A stretch of DNA of 64,000 bases from Antennarius striatus. Its lineage: Eukaryota; Chordata; Actinopteri; Lophiiformes; Antennariidae. Both the position numbers and the translations under genes were made by a program. The stretch is taken from positions 7,934,501 to 7,998,500 of the forward strand of contig NC_090796.1 of assembly GCF_040054535.1 (NCBI RefSeq), read 5' to 3'. The notes beneath the pieces are model-generated. The model was not told the DNA's origin, made no database searches, and was given only the letters and a program-made list of their open reading frames with translations. Positions 1 to 10,154 of this stretch are shown here, piece by piece; position 1 is the stretch's first letter; the number at the start of each line of letters is the position of its first letter.

Positions 1-1320
1 TTGCATTGGGCGAGCAGAGCAGCCAGGAAACGTCATTGCCATTAAACAAAGATAATATGTTGGCAGGGGCCGAGCAGCCAGTCATCCATTCTCTGGTCAC
101 CGTATATAACATGGTTTAATGTCCGCAGCTCTGAGGCTTTCATGCAATATGCCTTTAGAAAATGACAGAAGAGGGTGGAGGGGAAGGAGAGGAAGCAAGT
201 TTGGATGACAGTGCACCATTTTCATTGCCATCCCCCCTCAGGGAGGGAGAACAGGAATAGGTGATGGAGGCAGACGGAGGCAGAGATGAGAGAAAGTAAT
301 AGAGGCAGCAAGAATATTTCACTGTAAACGCTGCTTTCACAATGTGCACCCTGTGGCACTGGAAGGGAAAGGGGTGTGTGGGAGGGATAGGGGGGGCACA
401 GATGGATGGATGAGGAGGTGGAGGAGATAGAGTGGTGAGGTGTGATGTGCAGTGACCCGAGCTCTTCTATGATGCCATAAACTTGGAAGCACGCTTCAGC
501 GGCTTTGGCCAACGACAGAGATATAAGCTGTCCTTGGCCACCAGCTCTGTGGCCGTCTGTGTGTGAGGCTGGAGGTCAGCGGACATTCGTAGACATGCAT
601 AAGGCTTCGTTAGTGCTACGCAGAGCACACTGTGTGCTTATCCATGCACTTCCAAAGCATTCATAAAAAAATGGAATCACGGGTGGCACTAATGTGTTTT
701 TGCATCGGATGTTCATGGGTGTACTTCAAGATTTAGGATTTTGTTTTTTTTTACTATGATTTTCTTAAATATTTCTCTGTGTTTCCAGACTTGACGGAAT
801 GCTAACACAAATGGCTTTAGCTTCACATGTACTGTACAGATATTGTTGTGGTATTGATCTTCTAATCAATGTCACAGGAGAAAAAGAACAGAAGAAGAAG
901 CCAATTTGCCCACATTATTGAAAAATCTTTCAATCTAATAACCCCCACAGGCAGCATCGGGATTATCAACGGGAAACTGTCTGAATGGGCTCTAGTCCTT
1001 CAGGAGGGCAAAAGGTCTTCAGAGGACTGCTGGGGCGATCGATTACGGATGATATCATAAATTGGTTATTTAATTGTCAATGAGTATTGGTAAAATAAAC
1101 CCCATTTGGGGTGACTACCAAACACTGAATCACACTAAATGCACCACTGCATTTACAAATTCAACTTTAATTCAAACTGGTTCTAAATTATAATCCTGTT
1201 GAAAGACAAAAAAAATCAAACAAACACAGTGTGTTACACAATACCTACACTCACACTCGTCTACACAGGCAAATTAATTTTTATTCGCCTACTGTTGACA
1301 GATCTTCGATCAGACAGAAT
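1..1320. other. Intergenic, no gene recognised
   Basis: The only open frames are short and have no family resemblance, including a 63-codon frame at 869-1060. The first 500 bases are purine-rich on the + strand. No splice-bounded coding segment was found. Confidence 0.6.
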
Positions 1321-1449
1321 TACTTTCTTATCTTATCTTATCTTATCATATCATATCATATCATATCATATCATATCATATCATATCATATCATATCATA
1401 TCATATCATATCATATCATATCATATCATATCATATCATATCATATCAT
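1321..1449. repeat. Compound pentanucleotide microsatellite (ATCTT)n-(ATCAT)n
   Basis: About three ATCTT-type units are followed by more than twenty ATCAT units. The tract abuts the 3' end of the RTE fragment at about 1450. The same two unit types occur in mirrored order on the other side of the element at 2157-2280. Confidence 0.95.
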
Positions 1450-2156
1450 CTTCTTCTTCTTTTCCTTTCGGCTTTTCCCTTCAGGGGTCACCACAGCGAA
1501 TCAATTGCCTCCATCCAGCCCTGTCCTTTGAATCCTCTTCTCTCACACCAACTACCTTCATGTCTTCCCTCATTACATCCATAAACCTCCTCTTTGGTCT
1601 TCCTCTAGGCCTCCTGCCTGGCAGTTCAAAACTCAGCATCCTTCTACCAATATATTCACTATCTCTCGTCTGGACATGTCCAAACCATCTCAGTCTGGCC
1701 TCTCTGACTTTATTTCCAAAACTTCTAACATGTCCTGTTCCTCTGATGTACTCATTCCTGATCCTATCCTTCCTGGTCACTCCCAGAGAGAACCTCAGCA
1801 TCTTCATCTCTGCTACCTCTAGCTCTGTCTCCTGTCTTTTCCTCAGTGACACTGTCTCTAGACCAAACAACATCGCTGGTCTCACCACAGTTTTGTACAC
1901 CTTTCCTTTCATTTTAGCTGAAACTCTTCTATCACACATCACCCCTGACACTTTTCTCCACCCGTTCCATCCTGCCCGTACACGCTTCTTCACCTCTTTT
2001 CCACACTCAAACCTATGGAAGTCATAGGTTTGATTCACATCTTTGATTTGGCAAAAGTTTTACGCCGGATGCCCTTCCTGACGCAACCCTCTGTATTTGT
2101 CCGGGCTTGGGACCGGCACAATAAGACACTGGCTTGTGTCCTCTTGCGGCTACATT
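1450..2156 (-). mobile_element. Internally deleted RTE-type non-LTR retrotransposon
   Basis: A 185-codon open frame on the - strand (1481-2038) matches the C-terminal part of RTE/Expander-like reverse transcriptases that are abundant in fish, as recalled from the family. It contains the stretches KTVVRPAMLFGLET and RLRWFGHV and ends in RCGDP just before an AAG-rich tail. To its right, 2040-2150 resembles the element's 5' region (GCATCCGGCGTAAAAC, read on the - strand). The join falls near 2020-2040, so most of the endonuclease and reverse-transcriptase core is missing. The copy cannot move by itself. The frame may be a shared C-terminal extension rather than a functional protein. Confidence 0.8.
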
Positions 2157-2250
2157 ATCATATCATATCATATCTTATCTTATCTTATCTTATCTTATCT
2201 TATCTTATCTTATCTTATCTTATCTTATCTTATCTTATCTTATCTTATCT

Positions 2251-2280
<30 letters not shown>
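2157..2280. repeat. Compound pentanucleotide microsatellite (ATCAT)3-(ATCTT)n
   Basis: A few ATCAT units next to the RTE fragment pass into more than twenty ATCTT units. It is the mirror partner of the tract at 1321-1449. Confidence 0.95.
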
Positions 2281-2281
<1 letters not shown>

Positions 2282-2863
2282 TATAATACATGCTGAATAT
2301 TGTTTCAAAGTGAAGAAACTGGAGCCAAGTCATCGACTGCTGTGGCAGAATCGATCTGTCTTCTCCTGAGCGTCATCCATAGATGACTTTGCAGAGTGAC
2401 TCCATATGTTGTTAGTCAGCAGGGAGCGCCTGATGTTACTGAGGACACAGGTAGTACAGGGGAATATGTCATCACCTCCATATCTCCTGTGTTAGTGTGA
2501 AGGGAGCTGCTGAAAACAGATGACCTACATTTTCTTGGAGACACACTCCAGCAGGGAGGCCTCCAAGGATTCAGAAACAGACAGAATGAAGAATGGAAAA
2601 GAACAGAAAGAGAGAAAAAGATGGTCTAATATGGAGGTATAGAAAGACAGAAACAGTTACTCTTCCAGTTGTCAAGGCAGACATGAAAAGGTAGAGACGA
2701 ATTGAAAGAGGGGAAAGTTTGAACTAATCCTTTCCAACTCTTCCCTCCGTCTTCTGTGGTTACATAAAACACATCTAGAATTCAGTTCTGTGCACATCAA
2801 AGAGCCTGCACCGCTTTACAATCTGCATATATGATGTGTCCAGGGAACGGCAGGAGGGAGGGC

Positions 2864-2881
2864 GTGTGTGTGTGTGTGTGC

Positions 2882-2974
<93 letters not shown>
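2864..2974. repeat. (GT)n microsatellite
   Basis: About 55 GT units with a few GC interruptions. The long Cys-Val or Thr-His frames across it are artefacts of the repeat. Confidence 0.98.
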
Positions 2975-2978
<4 letters not shown>

Positions 2979-3199
2979 TGGAGTCAAAAATAATCTTCTT
3001 TGGGGTATAGTTGATGACTTTACATTCACATGAACTACTTGTATCAATATTATACTCTCATGAATAATTATACATTTGACCTTGAAGAACTCAATACACA
3101 CGTTTGAAGAGTCTTGCCTAAAACTTGGATCACGTATTAGGGGATGCCTGTTTCCTCTCAGCTCCTTGGTCATGGACCAGAAATTTAAAATGCAAAGTA

Positions 3200-3230
3200 G
3201 CCACGCCCTCTTCCTGGAAGTGGGCGTGGC
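3200..3230. promoter_or_regulatory. Imperfect palindrome: STAT-like core inside inverted GC/CACC boxes
   Basis: The 31 bases form two 15-base arms around a central T, pairing at 14 of 15 positions. The outer arms are GCCACGCCC and GGGCGTGGC, typical Sp/KLF-type boxes. The centre contains TTCCTGGAA, which fits the STAT consensus TTCNNNGAA. The palindrome is direct observation; factor binding is inference. Confidence 0.35.
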
Positions 3231-5445
3231 TTCGACTGACCAGCACTGTACTCCAAAGAAAAGCCTGACTCCCTCCATCTGAAAGTATCCTTCTTACGAA
3301 AACAGCATTCATCACTAAAAACAGAGTTGATTTATTTGGCGTGTTGTCATAAGAATTTTCTGGGGTGGAATGGTGGAGGGAGAATGTTTCAATGTAATGT
3401 GAAGAATTATCTGCAAACGCCTCAAGGAAAGAAAACAAGAATCAACAACACCACATGGGGAATTACACCCCCAGGAAATATGACAACCTGGAATGGGGTA
3501 CTGTATTACCAATTACAAGGCACACAGACTCACTGACTGGAGAGAGACATGCATCAAAATATCAAAAAAAATTTTTTACCATAAAACAATGTTGGAAAAT
3601 ATGATTTACTTCTTTGCTGGAGCATTATTTTAGAATATGATTAAAATCTTTAAATATTCAGCAATACTGCAAATATTTTGAAGAAAGAAAGCCTGCATGT
3701 GCTGAGACCCCAGTAGCCAGAATGAAAGGTGTTCTTATAGGGGTTCTTGTGTGTATTCATCACATTTAGAAACAGTGACCTGCACACTGAGTACCGCTAC
3801 AGTAATGTGGGTTTACTGGACCACCACACACACCATTGAATCAAGGTGACTGCAGGGATTCGTGTTTTTACAGGTTCCTGTTGCACTGCTGCCATCTATT
3901 GGTGACAAAATGAACTCACCTGAAGGTAGCAGTGCTGTGGTGTGGCATTATCAATACAATTCATTTTGCAAATTGGTAAACATATTAATCAACCTTTTTT
4001 CTTTTTTATAATTGTGCTTTCATGAGATTTGGGGCTTTCATGTTGTTGTTGTTTTTGATGGTATAAAAGTGGTTTCCTCAATAGATGGATGAGAAAAACA
4101 TCAGCATGAAGTCCAGCATGTTTTATTTGTTTCTCACATCAGCATTTGATTAGAATTCATTTCAGCCTTCCTAGTTTTTATGAAAAGCCCAACATCCCCC
4201 ACACAGGCGTCCATTGCAGTCACAAACACAATTACACAGACAATTAAACAAATAAACATGTTAAATTTTCCCTTCATAACATGAAGATTTATCAGAGGAC
4301 ACCTCCAATAGTCATAACAAGTCCTATTCGTATCACTTCTTTAACAGAGGCGTATAGTGATGACAGAGAAATCAGTTCTCTAGTATAAAACTCTCCACAA
4401 ACATCCAAATGAAACAGCAACAAGTGAAAAAACATGTTTAAATGAAATAATCTCTCAGTTCAATAAGCAGTGACGCTGGGTGTGAATGTGCTTCTCTGCT
4501 CATTTCTGGCTTGTTGCCAGAAAAACTGTACTATACATATTATAGTTACAGAAACACAGCTGGAAATTAATCTCATACACATCTGTTAACAAATACAGGG
4601 TGCACTTATGAAAGATACACAGGAAGTACAGACAAAATATTTATGAGGCTGCCAAAAAATTCAGTCATATCAGTGATCAATTAAAATAAAGTATTAATAT
4701 TTAATCTCTAATATTTAGTAAAAGTGAACATGAGGTTGAATCATTGTTGATTGATTACATTGATGATGATGTGAAACACATTTAGCAAAAGTGAAATCAG
4801 CGCTCTGGCTTAATGCAACTTTCTTTTGGCATGATCACATTCAGGTTAATGGGATCATTAATTTTAAAATCACAGAAGAACTCCACCCTGATCAATGATG
4901 AATTCACTAAAATGAAAATATACTAAAATATACTAGAAAATAAAATAACACAAATAAAATGTCATTGATAAAGGATTATTTATGCTGATGAATTTATTTT
5001 ACAGTAGTCAGGTTAATCATCCAGGGTTTATTGATCATTATCTGGCAACTCAAACATTATCAGATTTAAATTTGTTTTATGAAGACTTGAATGATCTTCC
5101 TCAAAAATCTTCCAACCCTAAACGGAAGTCCAGTTACCTCACGTTTCAAGACACTCTTTACTAATACTATAATGATCTGCTTAACATTTATAAAGTCAAC
5201 AGTTAGATCTCCATCTGATAAACCTTTAATAAAGACACCTTATTAAAAACAGTGATTAAAAAAAGTCTGTTTGCAAACTGTCTTCAAATCTACACACAGA
5301 TGATTTATCTCAGTCTTCCAAATGCTCATTTCCTTGTCTTGTGACTGCCTACCATGAATTTCTTCATCAAGTCTACTTATAAATCAACAACAGTCTCGAC
5401 CTTCAGAGGAGCGTGAGGCGCTGGGACATTCGACTCAAGGCCGTC

Positions 5446-6300
5446 TCACACCCTAAACATCCTGCTGCTCACATATCTTCCATGTCTGGGCTTGTGTTTG
5501 ACGCTGGAGACCTTTCTACTGGAGCTGCTCCCCAGAGACCCTTGATTCAGTCTCATGCCTCTGCTGGACATCTTGTCTGATGAATCCTTCTCCTGTGGTT
5601 TCTCCTCTATACACACTTCCTCCTTTTTGAGGTTGTGGAGGTCCTCACAGATGTAGACAGACTGCTTCTGGCCTGAACAGAGCCACTTCATGGTGCAGTA
5701 GACAAGCTCCAGACAGCTGGAAATGGCGGCGATCAACCCTACGATGAAATAAAAGCAGAGGAAGATGGTTTTCTCTGCAGGACGGGATGTGAAGCAGTCC
5801 ACTGTGTAGGGGCACGGGAAGCGGCTGCAGGGGAACTGGGCCTCCACCTTGAAGCCGTACAGGAACCACTGGCCTGCTAGAAAGCCAACTTCTGCTGCTA
5901 ATCGGAAGGCCACATTGACGATGTAGAACCTCCTCAAACGGAATTCTTGGGACTCTTGGCTACTGATTTGGTTACATTTGGAGAGAGTGGTCCACTTGTG
6001 ATGGTGATGCATAGAATACATGAGGAAAACCAGGGAAGGGGTGGCGATGAGGACGATGTGAAACACCCAGAATCTGTACTGGGAGATGGGGAAGGCCATG
6101 TCATAACAGACCTGTTTGCAGCCCGGCTGCAGGGTGTTGCAGGCAAACTCCTCTTGTTCATCCTCAAACAGGTCGCTGGCGACGGTTCCCAGGATCAGTA
6201 TCCGAAAGACAAGCATGAGAAAGAGCCAGAAGCGACCGAGCATTGGCGACTGGGCCTGAAGGCTGTCGAAGAGTCCGCCAAGGATGCCCCATTCCGCCAT
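5446..6300 (-). CDS. gjd3: Gap junction delta-3-like connexin
   Basis: The 284-residue protein should form connexons and gap-junction channels in the plasma membrane. It has the connexin layout: N-terminal helix, first membrane segment at about 21-41, first extracellular loop with C-x6-C-x3-C (Cys54, Cys61, Cys65), and second loop with C-x4-C-x5-C in FPCSRFPCPYTVDC, each loop followed by a membrane segment. The FEDEQEEF and CNTLQPGC stretches and the single coding exon fit human GJD3 (Cx31.9) better than alpha or beta connexins. Its place beside top2a repeats the human GJD3-TOP2A order. The ATG at 6300 gives the expected MAEW start. The tail is Ser/Lys-rich and ends in FRV. A CTATAAAA motif on the - strand near 6790 is a possible TATA box, but a spliced 5' UTR cannot be excluded. 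Confidence 0.9.
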   Translation of the reverse strand: MAEWGILGGLFDSLQAQSPMLGRFWLFLMLVFRILILGTVASDLFEDEQEEFACNTLQPGCKQVCYDMAFPISQYRFWVFHIVLIATPSLVFLMYSMHHHHKWTTLSKCNQISSQESQEFRLRRFYIVNVAFRLAAEVGFLAGQWFLYGFKVEAQFPCSRFPCPYTVDCFTSRPAEKTIFLCFYFIVGLIAAISSCLELVYCTMKWLCSGQKQSVYICEDLHNLKKEEVCIEEKPQEKDSSDKMSSRGMRLNQGSLGSSSSRKVSSVKHKPRHGRYVSSRMFRV

Positions 6301-6990
6301 CGCTACAGCCCTGTCCTGATCTCTAGAGTAAATGCTGCCAGTGATTAAAGAAAGGAACTAACATGCGTCTTATCATCCTGATTCACTCTCATGTTGTTTA
6401 TTTACCCGATGCAGAAGTCATGGTTTTGTCTTCTCCTGGTCGTACACGTCTTTGGACAAACCAGTTGGTTTTCAGCAAATAAAAAATGGAGTGGTTACAC
6501 TCTGGTCCTTGTGGACTCTCTCCGGCTGGCATGAGACTGAAGTCTGCCTGAGTTTGTTCAAAACCAGAGGGCGGCAACGGTTCAGGAAATTCCTGCTGCC
6601 CATCATGAGCCCCACACATAAGTGATGTTTTCCCAAGAAAAGCGCAGTCTTGATGAGCGTTTCAAAGAACTTCCTTGGAAGGAAGGAGCCGATCTAAGCA
6701 AAATCATTAACGTTCCTGTTCCCAAGGGGAAACATGAGAACATGCAATCACCCTGATTGGACAAGTTTGTTTACTTCAGCTACCATCATGGTTTTATAGT
6801 TAGGATTTGTAGATAAACTCCATATAACAAAAAACTATTCCTTGTTAATCTACCCTACGATGGGAAAGTAAATTGTATTCCCAACATGTCATCTACAGTA
6901 CATGATTCCCGTTCCCTGAGAAGCTGAAACCAACCACGTTGTCTCATCACATAATTTATCATTCCAAACGTTCAATAACATCAAGTTAAC
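6301..6990. other. gjd3 upstream region; no coding sequence seen
   Basis: This is the space between the gjd3 start codon and the 3' end of top2a, both on the - strand. It should hold the gjd3 promoter and any 5' UTR. Frames at 6398-6619 and 6889-7161 show no family resemblance. Confidence 0.5.
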
Positions 6991-7308
6991 TTTATTTTTC
7001 AAGACATAAAATGAAACCAGAGAAATATTTACAAGATAAGACAAAACACAAACAACTGGATTAGAAAAACGACAAAACAATAAGAATAACACTTTCAAGA
7101 TTAAACTAAGACCTGCAGATGAGTCACATATGAACTTTTTTTTTAAAAACTCTTTTTCCAAACAAATTGTTTTAAATACTGCAGGTGTACGCTTAAATTA
7201 AACTGAAAAGTGTCAATACAACAGTTTTCTGAGAAAGAAAAGGGAAGCCATATCCAATAATATGGAACAAACTATTTGTGCCCACACCAGCTGAGAGGCT
7301 TCCAAGTT
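6991..7308 (-). other. top2a 3' UTR with candidate polyadenylation signal
   Basis: Downstream of the top2a stop codon the sequence is AT-rich. TTTATT at 6991-6996 reads AATAAA on the - strand, a plausible poly(A) signal giving a 3' UTR of about 300-340 bases. Confidence 0.5.
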
Positions 7309-10154
7309 TTAAAAGTCTTCATCCGAGTCGGAGTCAAGGTTATAGGTCACGGGTTTCCGGGCTCGTGAAGGCTTGTCCCGTGGTGCCACTGTAACGGCAT
7401 CCTGGTCTAAATCCTGGAAGCTGTCATCATCTATCCACTTCTTGGTTTTCTAAAATAGAGAAAACTTGTCAGCTGTTAAGACGGTGTTGATAATCCGTCA
7501 ATTAAAACTCAGTAGAAATCAATGTAAAAACCGACCTTGCCAGCAGTCGTGGTTTTGGCCTTGAGGCGTGACATGAGATTGTCCGAGCTGCTGTCCGAGT
7601 CTTCACTGTCGACCTGTTTCCGTTTCAGAACAGGCTTTGACTTTGTAACTGGAGCTTTAGGTTTAGGTTTAGCTGCAGCCTCAGAGTCGCTGGAGTCGAA
7701 TGAAGGGACCTTCTTAACAGTTGTGTTGGATGAAGATTTGGGCTTTGAGAAAGCAGCCATGATTGACGGCTGCTTCACATCTAGGAGAGAAAAACAGCAA
7801 AAATAAGTAAGAAAAATAGCCACAGCATAAGCAACACTGAACGATGCACTTTTCAAACGACGAAAACTTAAAAACCTAGACCAAACTGGTTTCATACCTG
7901 CAGCCGCCTTCTTAGACACGGCTGTTTTCTTCGCAGCAGGAGCTTTTTTGGGCACCGCCTCTTTGGTTTTACGTTGTACTGGAGCTTTGGTTACTTGCAC
8001 CTGATCATCAGAGAGTGCTGCAAAAAATAAAAGAGAAATGATCAATAAATTACCTTTGATTTGTAGAACACTTAATAATATCAGCAAACATTTTGAAGGG
8101 CTTTTACAGAAAGAGAAACTCAACAGAAGCCTTCAGACGAAGCAGGATTGACAGCAGTGGGGAAAAAACTCCCTCACTGAGGAAGAACCTCTAGAGGGCG
8201 ATCATCCGCCTCGACCAGTCCTGTTAGCAAACGTTCAACTCATGAACAACAGATAAAGGTTGCCTGGAAATACTTACAGCTCGACTTGGATCCACCTTGT
8301 TTTGCAGTTGCTCGGCTCTTTGCCACTTTCTTCCTGGAAATGAATGGTGAAATCGGATTGTTAACAGATTATTAAAAAACAAAAAACAAAACCCTAATCT
8401 GATTGTGAATGAAGTTGTGTTGGCCATTATTTTCATACTAACGTGGGTTCTGGAGCCTTGTGAGACGGGGCTGGAGAATCAGCATCACTCTCTGGCATGG
8501 TGCTGGGATCCAGGGCGAAGCTGGTGTCATCATCAATAATGTGAGGTTTGCGCTTTGGAGAATCTTTCTTCCCCGAGTCATCAGATTCGCTGTCGGACAT
8601 GCTGTATTTCACTGTGGCTTTAAAAACAGGTGACAGGTTGGTTTGATTTACTGCATTGTGTTTTTTCTTAGAACAGCTGCTTCAGTAGTTAGTTAGGAAG
8701 AATGGAGATAACAGATAATTAGCCTCAGGAAATGGATTTTATCAGTGTTTTAAATCAAAACCCAAAACATGTGTGATTGCAGCTTGTTTGGCGTTCCGGT
8801 GAGTAAACACAGCATTCTAAAGAGGTGACAGCAGCTGAGGCAACACAACTACAGACACATCTGTCTAATTAACAGTGATGATAACAGTCGAGTTCATCGA
8901 GGTTATTCACCTTTAGTTTTACGTCCAACCGGCTCCCTGAGCGCAACCGCCTCCTCTACCTCCATCTCACCGTCTGTGGACTGGTCGTCAGACTCGTCAT
9001 CCGACCACGGATTCTTCTTGGGCTTCTTGGCGACAGGCTTGAACTGAAGAGTGCTCTGCTTGTTGGTCTTTGACCCCACTGCAGAAAAACATTTCTTTTA
9101 GCATCTTGTTTGAATGAAACGCAATTCTGTTACATTAACAATGGATAAATTAAGATAATGAATAGAAATTTAAGACACTGCAAATCAAAATGAAATGAAA
9201 ATTCAACAAATAAAATCATAGAACTGGTTATTTTCTTGTTGAAGCAGCTGTTCTCACATTTTTCCTTCGCTTGGGTTTTAGTTTTCTTGCTGAGTCGTGC
9301 AGCCAAACCTAACTCCTCAAGTGGAACTGCATCACCATCCCCATCTTCTCCAAACTCCATCTTTATCACTACATCTTCATTCTATAATCAGAGAAATAAG
9401 ATCAATTAAAATCTTCATTTGTAAATTGTGATGCAGATGTAAAACATGTGATGCAAGTGAGGGTAATCAGAGTCCTTCACGTTATCTGAATTGACAACAC
9501 TCACCTTGATCTTCTTGCCTCTCTTGCCTTCTCCTTTCTTTACGTCAGCCTTCCGATTAGCTTCCGCCTTCATGGTGCTGGTGATACGTGGGATAACACG
9601 GCGGCCCTGCGGTGTTGGCATGGTCTCCTGTTTCACCTTCACTGCTTTGCCTTTGCCGCCTCCCTTCTTAACAGGCAGTGCGGCGTTCTCCTCTTCTTTG
9701 GCCTCAACGCGCTGAAATCAGACGTTCGTCCAAGATTCTCACACTGACAACAAGAATGTTTGAGCAGGTTTCTGAAAATTTGGTCAAGAATAAAGTACCT
9801 CCAGTTCCTCAGAGAACACAGCAAGGTCTTGCTTCCACAGGTCTGATGGATTCTTATTTTTCAGGGTGTTCAGCTCCGTCAGCTGAAGATAAGGGGTTGA
9901 TGTCAGACATTCACAATAACTTCACAATAAAAATAAATGCAAACAAACAAAAAGCAAAAAAAGCATCTGGAGTCTGAAGGTATAAAAGAATATCACACCT
10001 TAGCATCTCTTTGTTTACATAGTTCCTCTTTCTTTTCTTTGCTCAAGTACCACATGGGCATGCTCAACAGGTAGTTGTAGTCTGGTCCACTGGTGTCTTT
10101 CTCTGCTTCTTCCTCCTCCTCCTCCTCTTCTTCTTCTTCCATGCTCACCTGATT
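7309..10154 (-). other. top2a: top2a exons 26-35: end of core and disordered C-terminal domain
   Basis: Coding exons in transcript order: 9999-10154, 9799-9882, 9505-9711, 9258-9381, 8911-9078, 8443-8617, 8278-8333, 7898-8017, 7536-7780, 7309-7449. Exon 26 opens with an unbroken run of ten Glu and continues into [16 protein letters not shown]. From about residue 1170 the chain is a Lys/Ser/Asp/Glu-rich tail with many SD/SE pairs, suited to casein-kinase-type phosphorylation, and basic clusters such as [11 protein letters not shown] that fit nuclear localisation and DNA tethering. Family knowledge says this tail is fast-evolving and is where alpha and beta differ most. Confidence 0.93.

Larger units (their letters stand above)
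2281..5445. other. Intergenic with (GT)n and a palindrome; no gene recognised
   Basis: The stretch holds the (GT)n at 2864-2974, the near-perfect palindrome at 3200-3230 and a CTCF-like motif near 3889-3907. The AT-rich part from about 4000 to 5445 may include the 3' UTR of the connexin gene, but no polyadenylation site could be fixed. Confidence 0.55.

Noticed and set aside
869-1060. 63-codon + strand frame
   Set aside because: No recognisable domain, no supporting splice or promoter context, and of a length expected by chance.
1199-1584. Open frames of repeated SYHII-type residues, with similar SYLIL frames at 2015-2369
   Set aside because: They are translations of the pentanucleotide microsatellites, which contain no stop in these frames.
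1560-2027. 155-codon + strand frame
   Set aside because: It is the antisense shadow of the RTE-type frame on the - strand, which has the family match.
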